Shown here: positions 25,727 to 35,530 of the stretch, piece by piece
How the letters are laid out: each line of letters begins with the position of its first letter
How positions within the stretch are numbered: position 1 is the first letter of the stretch
Source of the DNA: Paenibacillus barcinonensis
Lineage (GTDB): Bacteria > Bacillota > Bacilli > Paenibacillales > Paenibacillaceae
Direction of reading: 5' to 3'
NCBI RefSeq assembly: GCF_003217495.1
Contig: NZ_QJSW01000019.1
Location: 5,130-69,129, forward strand
Length of the DNA: 64,000 bases
Made by a program: the position numbers and the translations under genes
Notes under the pieces: generated by a model
Databases searched by the model: none
What the model was told of the DNA's origin: nothing
The model's input: only the letters and a program-made list of their open reading frames with translations

Positions 25727-26620
25727 ATGGAGATTCATGCCAAACAAGCACGACCAGATAATCAAAACCGCGCCAATCGAGCGCGTATGCTCATTTCCTG
25801 CCCGGACGGTCCAGGAATTGTAGCCGCAGTATCCCACTTTCTGCATCAGCACGGAGCCAACATTGTACAGTCTGACCAGTATACGATGGACCCGTCCGGT
25901 GGTATGTTCTTTATGCGGATCGAGTTCGACCTTCCGCAGCTGGACAATAATCTGGAGCAGCTGAAAGCGGATTTCGCTGAAGTTGCAGGTCGTTTCGAGA
26001 TGGAATGGACGCTTTCTGCGGTGAGTCGCAAAAAGAGACTGGCTATTTTTGTATCCAAAGAGGACCACTGTCTTGTAGAGCTGCTGTGGCAGTGGCAAGC
26101 TGGCGATCTGGATGCGGATATTGCGCTTGTTGTCAGCAATCACCTGGACATGAAGGACTACGTGGAATCATTCGGCATCCCGTACCACCATATTCCGGTT
26201 ACAGCAGATACCAAAAAAGAAGCGGAGCAGCGTCAGCTCGAAGTGATCGGAAGCGATGTGGATGTGATTATTCTCGCACGTTATATGCAAATTATCTCCC
26301 CAATGTTTATCGAGCACTACCGCAATCGCATCATCAATATTCATCATTCCTTCCTGCCAGCTTTTGTTGGAGGCAAGCCGTATGCTCAGGCTTATAATCG
26401 CGGCGTCAAAATCATTGGCGCAACGGCGCACTATGTAACGGAAGAACTGGATGGCGGTCCAATTATTGAACAGGACGTTCAGCGTGTAAGTCACGGGGAT
26501 GATGTAACGGAGCTGAAACGGATTGGACGTACAATCGAGCGTGTTGTGCTTGCGCGTGCAGTGAAATGGCATGTTGAAGATCGTGTGCTCGTTCATGAAA
26601 ATAAAACGGTTGTATTTTAA
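25727..26620 (+). CDS. purU: Formyltetrahydrofolate deformylase PurU
   Basis: 297 residues. An N-terminal ACT domain (ISCPDGPGIVAAVSHFL) is followed by a formyltransferase-type hydrolase domain with NIHHSFLPAF, containing the catalytic Asn-His pair, and the Asp-bearing DGGPII end. It releases formate from 10-formyl-THF for purine synthesis and one-carbon balance. AAGGAGG lies before the ATG. It is separated by only 43 bases from nfo. Confidence 0.95.
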   Translation: MEIHAKQARPDNQNRANRARMLISCPDGPGIVAAVSHFLHQHGANIVQSDQYTMDPSGGMFFMRIEFDLPQLDNNLEQLKADFAEVAGRFEMEWTLSAVSRKKRLAIFVSKEDHCLVELLWQWQAGDLDADIALVVSNHLDMKDYVESFGIPYHHIPVTADTKKEAEQRQLEVIGSDVDVIILARYMQIISPMFIEHYRNRIINIHHSFLPAFVGGKPYAQAYNRGVKIIGATAHYVTEELDGGPIIEQDVQRVSHGDDVTELKRIGRTIERVVLARAVKWHVEDRVLVHENKTVVF

Positions 26621-26706
26621 GCTTATGCTTTAATACTGCGCAAGGTTGATCCGTAACCTCGCAATAGAATACACCACATGAAGTGTATGACATATCGTCG
26701 AATCAG

Positions 26707-26745
26707 GCGGCACCTGTTCTATTATTGAACCAGGGGCCGCTTTTT
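26707..26745 (+). terminator. Terminator after purU
   Basis: GCGGCaCCTG pairs with CAGGgGCCGC around a GTTC/GAAC inner stem and is followed by five T. It overlaps the end of the convergent membrane-protein gene. Confidence 0.75.
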
Positions 26746-27198
26746 GGCGTGCACATATTTTCCGCATAGACCAAGCACTGCACCAAACAGGATATGTCCG
26801 GCAGTCCAATAAAGAATGGCTCCTGCGTCATTAAGGTCGGGCACTCGTGAAGATAAGGGAGCGAGGGGAATGTACAGCAGGGAGGAGACAGCACCGAGAC
26901 CTAACCCCCTACTGAGGGGATGTCCTGAACGCTTGACCCACCAGATGTAGAAAATGCCAATGACAACAGATACGCCAAGATGCAGAGCAAATTCAAACCA
27001 TTCAGGCAGATGTGGCGGAAGACCAGGCACAAAATCAATATTCAGCAGCAGGGTGTATACCTTTTCGCCTGTTAATGCCTGAACAGCCTTCAGAAAGAAC
27101 CCCAGAACAACACCGCTAATCCATCCGGTTATGATCCCGGACAACCAGGGTAATGATGATTTTAACGAACGAGACGGGTGCCGGGTAGTATCGGGCAT
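26722..27198 (-). CDS. Small membrane protein of unknown function
   Basis: 158 residues from ATG 27198, which has AAGGAGG upstream; the open frame extends to 27258 without a better site. Four hydrophobic helices (about 16-36, 66-88, 97-115 and 126-145). I cannot assign a family with confidence. Confidence 0.65.
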   Translation of the reverse strand: MPDTTRHPSRSLKSSLPWLSGIITGWISGVVLGFFLKAVQALTGEKVYTLLLNIDFVPGLPPHLPEWFEFALHLGVSVVIGIFYIWWVKRSGHPLSRGLGLGAVSSLLYIPLAPLSSRVPDLNDAGAILYWTAGHILFGAVLGLCGKYVHAKKRPLVQ

Positions 27199-27601
27199 AG
27201 CAAATCCTCCTTGGAATGAAGTCATATTAACGTGTTTACCTGCGACTATCAGAGACATGAAGGTTTAATTGAAAAATAAACCGTACTCCTGCTTTCGAAT
27301 CGAGCGCAAGGAGCATCTCATGTAAATTTCGCTGTAACCTCTAAAAAGTGTATGGTTTTCGAGTTAAAGGTTATACTTCATGCGATGGATTGGCAAGGTT
27401 CAGCAGATATCAGCCGAATTTTCCGTAACTTTCTAAAAGAAGGTTATGGAAAAGCTTCACGCCAAGTGATACAATACAAAAGTGAATAAGTCAAAATGAA
27501 ACATTCAAGCGGATTCACTTATTGTTTATGCGGTTTGCTTGTATGATGAGAGGGATTCGCTTGCGCACCCGACTTATCTAAAGACATGAGGAGGACAAAC
27601 C
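27199..27601. other. Gene-free region upstream of transketolase
   Basis: About 400 bases holding the divergent leaders of the membrane protein and tkt. AAGTGAAT (27480-27487) and ATTCACTT (27513-27520) form an inverted repeat. A TACAAT-like -10 lies near 27470 but I could not pair it with a -35. AGGAGG lies 6 bases before the tkt start. Confidence 0.45.
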
Positions 27602-29644
27602 ATGACTGACAAGAACGAAGCGATTCAAAAGGACGAGAACACCACAATCGACAATCTGTCGATTACAACCGTACGTACTTTGGCGATTGATGCAATTGAG
27701 AAGGCAAATTCCGGACACCCGGGTATGCCGATGGGCTCCGCTCCGATGGGGTACCAGCTTTTTGCAAAAACGATGACTCATAACCCGGACCACCCGACTT
27801 GGATTAACCGGGACCGCTTTGTGCTGTCCGCAGGACATGGCTCCATGTTGCTGTACAGCTTGCTGCACCTGAGCGGCTACGATCTTCCAATGGAAGAATT
27901 GAAACAATTCCGTCAATGGGGAAGCAAAACTCCGGGTCACCCGGAATTTGGACATACAGCTGGTGTTGATGCGACAACCGGACCACTGGGCCAAGGTATT
28001 GCAATGGCTGTTGGTATGGCTATGGCTGAAGCTCAACTCGGCGCAACTTACAATAAAGACAAATTCAACGTTGTTGATCACTACACATATGCAATCTGCG
28101 GTGATGGCGACCTGATGGAAGGCGTGTCCCATGAATCTGCTTCCCTGGCTGGACGTCTGGGCCTTGGCAAACTGATCATGCTGTTCGATTCCAACGACAT
28201 TACGCTCGATGGTAAGCTCGATCTGTCTTCTTCCGAAAGCATCGCTAAACGCTTTGATGCGTATGGCTGGCAAGTGCTTCGCGTTGAAGATGGTAACGAT
28301 CTGCCTGCAATTGAAAAAGCAATCAAAGAAGGTCAAGCAGACACTGCACGTCCTACATTGATTGAAGTGAAAACCGTTATCGGTTACGGAAGCCCGAACA
28401 AGCAAGGTAAAGGCGGCCACGGCGGTACTCACGGTTCTCCACTGGGTGCAGAAGAAGCAAAACTGACTAAAGAATATTATAAATGGGTGTACGAAGAAAA
28501 CTTCCACGTGCCAGCTGAGGTACGCGACCACTTTGCTCAAGTTAAAGAGCGCGGTATCGCTGCAAACCAAGCTTGGGACGCGAATTTTGCCGAGTACAAA
28601 AAAGCATATCCAGAGCTGGCTGCTCAGTTCGAAACTGCGATCAACGGCAACCTTCCAGAAGGATGGGATCGTGATCTGCCTAAATATGCGGCAACAGACA
28701 AAGCGTTGTCTACACGTGTAGCATCCGGTAATGCCCTGAACGGTCTTGCGCATAATGTGCCGCATCTGACTGGTGGTTCGGCCGACCTGGAAAGCTCCAC
28801 AATGACTCACCTGAACAACCTGACTAACTTTACTCCAGAAGACTATTCGGGTCGCAATATCTACTTCGGTATCCGTGAATTCGGTATGGCTGGAGCGATG
28901 AACGGTATGGCTCTGCACAGCGGTGTGAAAGTATTCGGCGGTACGTTCTTCGTATTTACCGACTACCTGCGTCCGGCTGTTCGTCTGGCTGCACTGATGA
29001 ACCTGCCTGTAACGTATGTCCTGACACACGACAGTATCGCTGTTGGTGAAGATGGTCCTACACACGAGCCGATCGAGCAATTGGCTTCCCTGCGTATCAT
29101 TCCGAACCTGACGGTAATTCGTCCAGCTGACGGTAATGAAACTTCCGCAGCTTGGGCTTACGCGCTGGAGAACAAGAGCAACCCGGTTGCCTTGGTACTG
29201 ACTCGTCAAAACTTGCCGATCCTTGAAGGAACTGTAGAGGGTGCACGTGAGAACGTAAAACGCGGTGCTTATGTTGTATCTGATGCGAAAGACGGCAAAC
29301 CGGTAGCACAAATCATCGCAACAGGATCTGAAGTACAATTGGCTGTTAAAGCTCAAGCTGCTCTGGCTGAGCAAGGCATCCAGGTTCGCGTAATCAGCAT
29401 GCCAAGCTGGGATCTGTTCGAGAAACAAGACAAAGCTTACAAACAGTCCGTGCTTCTGCCCGATGTTAAAGCTCGTCTTGCAATCGAAATGGCTCACCCG
29501 ATGGGCTGGGAAAAATATGTTGGGGACCAAGGCGATATTCTCGCAATCAGCACATTTGGTGCTTCCGCGCCTGGCGACCGTGTAATCCAGGAATACGGCT
29601 TCACAGTGGATAACGTAGTTAGCCGCGTAAAAGCTTTGCTATAA
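27602..29644 (+). CDS. tkt: Transketolase
   Basis: 680 residues. The thiamine-diphosphate site is complete: GHPGMPMGSAPM near the N-terminus, GDGDLMEGVSHE...NDITLDG in the pyrophosphate-binding part, and the catalytic Glu in IREFGMAGAMNG. It moves two-carbon ketol units between pentose and hexose phosphates in the cytoplasm. Codon use is strongly biased, as expected for a highly expressed gene. AGGAGG precedes the start. Confidence 0.97.
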   Translation: MTDKNEAIQKDENTTIDNLSITTVRTLAIDAIEKANSGHPGMPMGSAPMGYQLFAKTMTHNPDHPTWINRDRFVLSAGHGSMLLYSLLHLSGYDLPMEELKQFRQWGSKTPGHPEFGHTAGVDATTGPLGQGIAMAVGMAMAEAQLGATYNKDKFNVVDHYTYAICGDGDLMEGVSHESASLAGRLGLGKLIMLFDSNDITLDGKLDLSSSESIAKRFDAYGWQVLRVEDGNDLPAIEKAIKEGQADTARPTLIEVKTVIGYGSPNKQGKGGHGGTHGSPLGAEEAKLTKEYYKWVYEENFHVPAEVRDHFAQVKERGIAANQAWDANFAEYKKAYPELAAQFETAINGNLPEGWDRDLPKYAATDKALSTRVASGNALNGLAHNVPHLTGGSADLESSTMTHLNNLTNFTPEDYSGRNIYFGIREFGMAGAMNGMALHSGVKVFGGTFFVFTDYLRPAVRLAALMNLPVTYVLTHDSIAVGEDGPTHEPIEQLASLRIIPNLTVIRPADGNETSAAWAYALENKSNPVALVLTRQNLPILEGTVEGARENVKRGAYVVSDAKDGKPVAQIIATGSEVQLAVKAQAALAEQGIQVRVISMPSWDLFEKQDKAYKQSVLLPDVKARLAIEMAHPMGWEKYVGDQGDILAISTFGASAPGDRVIQEYGFTVDNVVSRVKALL

Positions 29645-29733
29645 TTGCATTGCTATATATAAATGGGCTGTCATGGGCGGAATGGCTTACAGCGGTTCTG
29701 GCTCGTGACAGTTGTTATTTCCACAGAGCAAGG

Positions 29734-29770
29734 GGCGGCATCGCTGTCCTGATCTGTGTTGCCTTTTGTT
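29734..29770 (+). terminator. Terminator after tkt
   Basis: GGCGGCA pairs with TGTTGCC (two wobble pairs), followed by TTTTGTTTTG. Confidence 0.55.
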
Positions 29771-29798
29771 TTGATTAACTTCAGGGGAGCGGGTACGC

Positions 29799-30116
29799 AT
29801 GTCACAATTCGATCAAGTCAGTGTAGTGAAGAAGGCCAACATTTATTATGATGGTCAGGTAACCAGCAGAACGGTTATTTTGGGGGATGGCAGCAAAGTG
29901 ACGCTGGGCATCATGCTTCCAGGCAGTTATGAATTCGGAACGGATTCTCGTGAAATTATGGAGATTCTGTCTGGAGATCTGAAAGTACTGCTTCCCGGTG
30001 AAGAAGAGTGGCAAGAGATTCAAGGCCAAGCTACATTCCATGTGCCTGCCGAATCCAAATTTAAACTGGAGATACGCAGCGTTACTGACTACGTTTGCTC
30101 GTACCCGGCGGAATAA
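29799..30116 (+). CDS. ppnP: Pyrimidine/purine nucleoside phosphorylase PpnP
   Basis: 105 residues, the size of the YaiE/PpnP cupin family, with the diagnostic PGSYEFGTDSREIMEILSGDLKVLLPG and FHVPAESKFKLEI. It phosphorolyses nucleosides to free base and ribose 1-phosphate. Preceded by GGGGAGC. It sits between tkt and pgi, both of pentose/hexose-phosphate metabolism. Confidence 0.93.
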   Translation: MSQFDQVSVVKKANIYYDGQVTSRTVILGDGSKVTLGIMLPGSYEFGTDSREIMEILSGDLKVLLPGEEEWQEIQGQATFHVPAESKFKLEIRSVTDYVCSYPAE

Positions 30117-30300
30117 CACAAGAAGGGGAACCAGAACCGCATCCCTGCGGATTCGGTTTGCCCTTTTTGCTTCTTGCCTGCTAACAGCCAAGTTCACGCT
30201 GCAAGCTTGTCAGCCCGGTGGATTTGAAGTATCCTTAGGCTAAGTTGTTTAAGCGTTGAAAACGGAAATAGTATACCGATATCAGGAGGTTTTTGAGATC

Positions 30301-31656
30301 ATGGCAAAAAAAGTGACATTCGATTATAGTACAGCATTGCAATTTGTGAATCAGCATGAAGTGGATTATTTCGCTGAACCGATCCGCCTCGCTCACGAGC
30401 AGCTTCATAACGGTACAGGAACAGGCTCCGACTACCTGGGCTGGATCGACCTGCCAACAGCGTACGATAAAGAAGAGTTTGCCCGTATTCAAAAAGCAGC
30501 TGCCAAAATCCAAAGCGATTCCGAAGTGCTGATCGTTATCGGTATTGGTGGATCATACCTTGGAGCGCGTGCAGCGATCGAAATGCTGACACACTCCTTC
30601 TATAACAATTTGCCGAAAGACAAACGCAAAACGCCAGAAATTTATTTTGCGGGTAACAACATCAGCTCTACGTATGTAACACATTTGCTGGATCTGGTAG
30701 AAGGCAAAGACTTCTCCGTAAACGTCATTTCCAAATCCGGTACAACAACCGAGCCGGCAATTGCATTCCGTATTTTCCGTGCAGCATTGGAGAAAAAATA
30801 CGGGAAAGAGGAAGCTCGCAAACGTATCTACGCAACAACAGACAAAGAGCGCGGAGCACTCAAAAAGCTGGCGAATGAAGAAGGTTATGAATCGTTCATC
30901 ATCCCTGATGATGTAGGTGGACGTTATTCCGTACTTACAGCCGTAGGTTTGCTGCCAATTGCAACAGCTGGCATTAACATCGAAGAGATGATGCAAGGTG
31001 CGGCTGACGCTTCCAAAGAATATAGCAATCCAAATGTTGCCGAGAACGAAGCATATCAATATGCAGCGGTTCGTAACGCACTGTATCGCAAAGGCAAAGG
31101 CACAGAGATTCTTGTCAACTATGAGCCATCCCTGCACTTCGTATCCGAGTGGTGGAAGCAGCTCTTTGGTGAAAGTGAAGGTAAGGATTACAAAGGCATC
31201 TATCCTGCATCTGTGGATTTCTCTACAGACCTGCACTCCATGGGTCAATTCATTCAGGAAGGCAGCCGGAACATCTTCGAAACCGTTATTCAAGTGGCTG
31301 AAGTATCCGAGCATATCTCCATCGAGGCTGATGCGGACGATCTGGATGGTCTGAATTTCCTGGAAGGCAAAACAATGGATTTCGTGAACAAAAAGGCATT
31401 CCAGGGAACATTGCTCGCACATACAGATGGTCAGGTTCCAAATCTGATTGTGAACATTCCAGATATGACTCCATATTCGTTTGGATATCTGGTATACTTC
31501 TTTGAAAAAGCATGCGGCATCAGCGGATATCTGCTGGGTGTGAATCCATTTGACCAACCGGGCGTGGAGGCATACAAGAAAAACATGTTCGCTTTGCTGG
31601 GCAAACCAGGCTTTGAAGAAGAGAAAGCAGCGCTTGAAGCGAGACTTTCTGAATAA
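30301..31656 (+). CDS. pgi: Glucose-6-phosphate isomerase
   Basis: 451 residues from ATG 30301, chosen because AGGAGG lies 11 bases upstream; the frame is open from 30256. Family motifs IGIGGSYLGARAAIEML, SKSGTTTEPAIAFR, the catalytic QGTLLAHTDG and the ENPFDQPGVE-like VNPFDQPGVEAYK are present. It interconverts glucose 6-phosphate and fructose 6-phosphate in glycolysis. Codon use is biased, as in tkt. Confidence 0.96.
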   Translation: MAKKVTFDYSTALQFVNQHEVDYFAEPIRLAHEQLHNGTGTGSDYLGWIDLPTAYDKEEFARIQKAAAKIQSDSEVLIVIGIGGSYLGARAAIEMLTHSFYNNLPKDKRKTPEIYFAGNNISSTYVTHLLDLVEGKDFSVNVISKSGTTTEPAIAFRIFRAALEKKYGKEEARKRIYATTDKERGALKKLANEEGYESFIIPDDVGGRYSVLTAVGLLPIATAGINIEEMMQGAADASKEYSNPNVAENEAYQYAAVRNALYRKGKGTEILVNYEPSLHFVSEWWKQLFGESEGKDYKGIYPASVDFSTDLHSMGQFIQEGSRNIFETVIQVAEVSEHISIEADADDLDGLNFLEGKTMDFVNKKAFQGTLLAHTDGQVPNLIVNIPDMTPYSFGYLVYFFEKACGISGYLLGVNPFDQPGVEAYKKNMFALLGKPGFEEEKAALEARLSE

Positions 31657-31752
31657 TTCACAGCTACGCTCATATAGTTAAATAAGGATTGTAACATCCA
31701 TTCGGGACACGGTGCTCTGCGGAATGCCGTCTCCCGGATGTGATCAAACAGG

Positions 31753-31788
31753 GCAGTTCATCCGCATGATGCGGGGAACTGCTTTCTT
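31753..31788 (+). terminator. Terminator after pgi
   Basis: GCAGTTC..CCGCA pairs with TGCGG..GAACTGC and runs into TTTCTTG. Confidence 0.6.
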
Positions 31789-31847
31789 GTAAAATGAATG
31801 GTTGATGTAAGGTCAGGTTCACAAGTATCACAGAAAGTTGGATTAAA

Positions 31848-32480
31848 ATGATGGAACGTTACCGTACGGTTCGGGGATCGGGCCAGCTGGAGATCGTGAT
31901 CAAAAAGTCACGGTTTATCGGTCATATTATGCCGGTCACGACCGAGGCAGAAGCGATTGCTTTTATTGATGATATCAAGAAAAAACATTGGAATGCGACA
32001 CATAACTGTTCTGCTTACATGCTTGGTGAGCGGGATGAGATTCAGAAGCAGTCTGATGACGGGGAGCCCAGTGGTACAGCAGGTAAGCCCATTCTTGAAG
32101 TGATCAAGAATCAGCAATTAAAAAATGTAGCGATTGTGGTCACACGTTACTTCGGGGGAATCATGCTTGGAGCAGGCGGCCTGATCCGTGCTTATACGGA
32201 TGGAGCTGTAGCAGCGATCGAAGCAGGAGAAGTCATTACGAAGGTGCTGCATCGCGAAGTGTTTGTTGAGCTGGATTATACGTGGCTAGGGAAAGTGGAA
32301 AATGAGTTAAGAAGCCGGGACGTGCGTACAGGTGAAACTGCTTTCACCGATAAGGTTACGTTGACTTGTCTTCCGCCGGATAGTGAAACCGAGGCATTTA
32401 TCGCCTGGATCACGGATTTGACGCAAGGGCAATCCCGGATCACGGAGGGACAGCGGCTTTATTTTATTGAAGGGGAATAA
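31848..32480 (+). CDS. YigZ/IMPACT-family protein (UPF0029)
   Basis: 210 residues with the family signature SDDGEPSGTAGKP and VTRYFGGIMLGAGGLIRAY in the N-terminal domain and a ferredoxin-like C-terminal domain. Related to eukaryotic IMPACT; the bacterial role is not settled. Only 5 bases separate it from the TetR gene, so they are probably one operon. Confidence 0.88.
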   Translation: MMERYRTVRGSGQLEIVIKKSRFIGHIMPVTTEAEAIAFIDDIKKKHWNATHNCSAYMLGERDEIQKQSDDGEPSGTAGKPILEVIKNQQLKNVAIVVTRYFGGIMLGAGGLIRAYTDGAVAAIEAGEVITKVLHREVFVELDYTWLGKVENELRSRDVRTGETAFTDKVTLTCLPPDSETEAFIAWITDLTQGQSRITEGQRLYFIEGE

Positions 32481-32485
32481 AATAT

Positions 32486-33088
32486 ATGGCTAGAAGAGCA
32501 GTCGAACAGGAGTTGTCGAGGGAGCGGATACTGGAGGCGGCGAGGCACCTTTTTATTACCAAAGGATACCGCGCCATTTCGATGCGAAGCATCGGCCAGC
32601 ATCTAGGCTATAGTCATGGGTCGCTGTATTATCATTTCAAGGAAAAAGCAGAGCTGTTTTATGCCATCGTGGTAGAGGATTTTAACCATCTGGGGCATCT
32701 GCTGCTGCAAGCCATGGTCAGGCCGGTTGCAGGCGGTGTGAGCAAGGTTGAGCACATTTTGATGGAATTCATCCGGTTTGGTTTGGAGAACCCTTATCAA
32801 TATGAGATCATGTTCATGATTCGGGATGAGGAGCTGTTGTCCTACTGTCGTACTGAGCAAGGGCGTTGCTTTGAATTGTTCGCATCCATCATTCGGCAGT
32901 ATATGAAGGAAGAAGGCTGTTCCGAAGAGGATATACAGCATGTACCACGTACGTTGTTTCTCGCTCTGCACGGATTCATATCGTATTATATTCAAGATCG
33001 TTTGACGTTTGCGGAGATCGAATCTTCCGCGCTATCTCATGTCAAAGTGTTGTGCCGTAACTTGGGCCAGCAGCCTGGCGTGCAATAA
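32486..33088 (+). CDS. TetR-family transcriptional regulator
   Basis: 200 residues. N-terminal HTH at about 8-55 (ILEAARHLFITKGYRAISMRSIGQHLGYSHGSLYYHFKEKAELF) is classic TetR; the C-terminal ligand domain (130 residues) is specific to it. Presumably co-transcribed with the YigZ gene. Target unknown. Confidence 0.9.
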   Translation: MARRAVEQELSRERILEAARHLFITKGYRAISMRSIGQHLGYSHGSLYYHFKEKAELFYAIVVEDFNHLGHLLLQAMVRPVAGGVSKVEHILMEFIRFGLENPYQYEIMFMIRDEELLSYCRTEQGRCFELFASIIRQYMKEEGCSEEDIQHVPRTLFLALHGFISYYIQDRLTFAEIESSALSHVKVLCRNLGQQPGVQ

Positions 33089-33192
33089 CTGGCGCTTTTG
33101 CTTGCGTCCCCACACTTCAGGACGGTGATTTGTCATAACATTAATTCTTTATAACGTTATCATGCGAAAGCTACAATCCGCAGAAGACGAAC

Positions 33193-33251
33193 ACAGGCGG
33201 CTCCGATCCGAATTGATCGGGAGGACCGCCTGTTTATGTTTTCTTTTTTTT
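33193..33251 (+). terminator. Terminator after the TetR gene
   Basis: ACAGGCGG and CCGCCTGT pair around an inner GATC-CGAATT-GATC stem; TTTATGTTTTC and a T run follow. Confidence 0.7.
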
Positions 33252-33261
33252 GCGATGTCAA

Positions 33262-33663
33262 CTAACCCTCCATAATTTTAATGAAATACTCCCGATGACG
33301 CGGTCCGTCGAACTCACAGAAATAAATGCCTTGCCAGCGTCCTAAAAGTAGTCTGCCCTCATGTAAAATGACGGTCTGAGACGGCCCGGTGGTTATGGAT
33401 TTCAGATGCGAGGCCGTATTGCCTTCTGCATGAAGGTACTGAGGATGCTCCCACGGATATACTTCATCGAGACGTAACAGGACATCATGCTTCACATCAG
33501 GGTCTGCATTTTCATTAATCGCAATGCCTGCGGTGGTGTGCGGACAGTAGATCAGTACGGTTCCGCTTTGAATGCCGCTGCGTTGAACAACCTGTTGTAT
33601 TTCACGTGTGATATCCTTCATTTCATCGCGTGCAGAAGTGGTTATGCTTTGAGTAAATAACAT
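33262..33663 (-). CDS. YjbQ family protein (UPF0047)
   Basis: 133 residues. Family signature SGTVLIYCPHTTAGIAINENADPDV, with the HTTAGI and FCEFDGPR segments. Family members complement thiamine-phosphate synthase defects in E. coli, but the natural role is unclear. Ends convergent to the TetR gene. AAGGAGCG precedes the ATG. Confidence 0.9.
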   Translation of the reverse strand: MLFTQSITTSARDEMKDITREIQQVVQRSGIQSGTVLIYCPHTTAGIAINENADPDVKHDVLLRLDEVYPWEHPQYLHAEGNTASHLKSITTGPSQTVILHEGRLLLGRWQGIYFCEFDGPRHREYFIKIMEG

Positions 33664-33919
33664 CCTTCATCGCTCCTTAACCTTGTTTTCTCTCTCTATC
33701 ATTTTACCGTTAAAACTTGTGGCTTCACCACCTCCATCGTTCGAATAAAAGCATTGACGATTAGCACTGCAAACTGGTAAAGTATCAGATAAGAAAAATT
33801 CCAAGTAGACTAATGGGAATAATGATAAAGTAAACTTATCCAACTTAGGTAAATGTCGTATGATGTCAGGTAGACTGCCGACCGGAGCTAAAGCCGGAGG
33901 CTGGGAGGGAACACAGCAA

Positions 33920-34735
33920 ATGAACACCGTTCTTCGTCACAAGGGATGGACTTGGGGATTTCGCAGTACAGTATTGTTATATTTCGTCGTGCTCATCGTG
34001 CTTCCGATTATCGGAGTATACGTCAATTCCTTCTCGGAAGGATGGAGGCATTTTGCCGAGAGTATTGTGGACCCGATTGCATGGAAGGCGGTGCTGTTAA
34101 CCGTGCGTCTGGCCGTGATCGCTGCTCTGCTGAATGTGGTCATGGGCACGATGATTGCCTGGGTGCTGACAAGATATCGCTTCGCTGGCAGATCATTTCT
34201 GAACAGTCTCGTCGATTTACCGTTTGCTTTGCCAACGGCTGTAGGCGGGTTGATGATTATGCTGCTGCTCGGGCCGGTGAGCGCTGTTGGCAAACTGGCT
34301 TCCTCGCTGGGCTTCGAGATTGTTTTTCATCAGCCTGCCATCGTTATTGCGATGACCTTTGTTACGTTTCCTTTTGTCATTCGCGCGGTGCAGCCACTGC
34401 TGGAAGAGATTGATCCTTCCGAGGAGGAGGCCTCATACACGATGGGGGCTTCCAAAGCACGCACATTCATGCAGGTCATACTGCCATCCATGGCTCCAGG
34501 TATGATTAGCGGTGGGATGCTGGCTTTTTCCAGAGCGCTGGCTGAATTCGGAGCCGTTGTACTGGTTGCAGGAAATATTCCGGGCAGAACGCTGACAGCC
34601 TCCGTCTTCATCTATGGAGAGATTGAAAGTGATAACCCGACAGGGGCAGCCGCAGTATCAGTACTGCTGCTGACGCTCTCCTTCCTGATCCTCTGGCTGA
34701 TTAATCTGGTTCAGATGCGGGGGAGAAGACGATGA
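33920..34735 (+). CDS. cysT: Sulfate ABC transporter permease CysT
   Basis: 271 residues from ATG 33920 (GGGAGGG 11 bases upstream), with six membrane helices. The EEA loop typical of ABC permeases reads EEEASYTMGASKARTF. First gene of a four-gene sulfate/thiosulfate uptake operon; its stop overlaps cysW by four bases. Inverted ATTCC...GGAAT bases upstream (33799-33822) might be a regulatory site; this is weak. Confidence 0.92.
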   Translation: MNTVLRHKGWTWGFRSTVLLYFVVLIVLPIIGVYVNSFSEGWRHFAESIVDPIAWKAVLLTVRLAVIAALLNVVMGTMIAWVLTRYRFAGRSFLNSLVDLPFALPTAVGGLMIMLLLGPVSAVGKLASSLGFEIVFHQPAIVIAMTFVTFPFVIRAVQPLLEEIDPSEEEASYTMGASKARTFMQVILPSMAPGMISGGMLAFSRALAEFGAVVLVAGNIPGRTLTASVFIYGEIESDNPTGAAAVSVLLLTLSFLILWLINLVQMRGRRR

Positions 34736-35529
34736 GAAGACTATTAATCGGACTGACATTTGCGGTATTTACCCTGCTGCTGATCATTCCGCTTGCACGA
34801 ATTTTGATTGGTGCATTTGAGGACGGAGCGGGCGGTTTTGTTCAGGGGATTATGCGTCCCGAAGCACTGCATGCATTGATGATGACGGGACTGGTTGTTC
34901 TCGTAGTAACCTTGCTTAATACGCTGTTTGGCATCATGATGGCAATCTATCTGGTTCGTGCAGGCTGGCTGAGTGACCGGGTGAAGGGACTACTCAACAG
35001 CATTGTGGATTTACCTTATGCAGTGTCGCCGGTTATTGGCGGTTTGATGATCGTTTTGCTGCTCGGACCGAACAGCATTATGGGTGGTTTTTTTGAGGGC
35101 ATCGGATTTAATGTGGTGTATGCCTTCCCAGGTATGGTTATTGCCACGTTATTTGTTACGTTTCCACTGATGGTGAGAGAGGTAATGCCTGTTCTGCAAG
35201 AGCTTGGTTCACAGCAGGAGGAGGCAGCATCTACACTGGGTGCCTATGGCTGGAGAACGTTCTGGAGTGTAACCTGGCCTTCCATCCGCTGGGCAGTGGT
35301 TTACGGTCTGGTTTTGACCGTAGCACGCTCATTGGGTGAATTCGGGGCTGTACTGGTCGTATCCGGTAATATTATGAACAAAACGCAGACGGCAACAACG
35401 CTGGTATATCAGGATGTAGAGAATTTTAATGTGTCAGCTGCGAATGGCGTGGCATTGGTGCTGGTAACCTTCTCCGTCGGGCTGCTGCTCCTGATGGAAT
35501 GGGCCAAGAAGCGAAAGGGAGTGCATTGA
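34732..35529 (+). CDS. cysW: Sulfate ABC transporter permease CysW
   Basis: 265 residues with six membrane helices and EEA loop EEAASTLGAYGWRTFWSV. ATG overlaps the cysT stop. Forms the heterodimeric channel with CysT; energised by CysA. Confidence 0.92.
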   Translation: MRRLLIGLTFAVFTLLLIIPLARILIGAFEDGAGGFVQGIMRPEALHALMMTGLVVLVVTLLNTLFGIMMAIYLVRAGWLSDRVKGLLNSIVDLPYAVSPVIGGLMIVLLLGPNSIMGGFFEGIGFNVVYAFPGMVIATLFVTFPLMVREVMPVLQELGSQQEEAASTLGAYGWRTFWSVTWPSIRWAVVYGLVLTVARSLGEFGAVLVVSGNIMNKTQTATTLVYQDVENFNVSAANGVALVLVTFSVGLLLLMEWAKKRKGVH

Positions 35530-35530
35530 G

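Noticed and set aside
27578..29530. 650-codon open frame on the minus strand
   Set aside because: It is antisense to the intact transketolase gene; the long frame is a by-product of biased codon use and the translation is Cys/Ser/Gln-rich without any domain.
30553..31557. 334-codon minus-strand open frame
   Set aside because: Antisense to pgi, no recognisable motif, same codon-bias effect.
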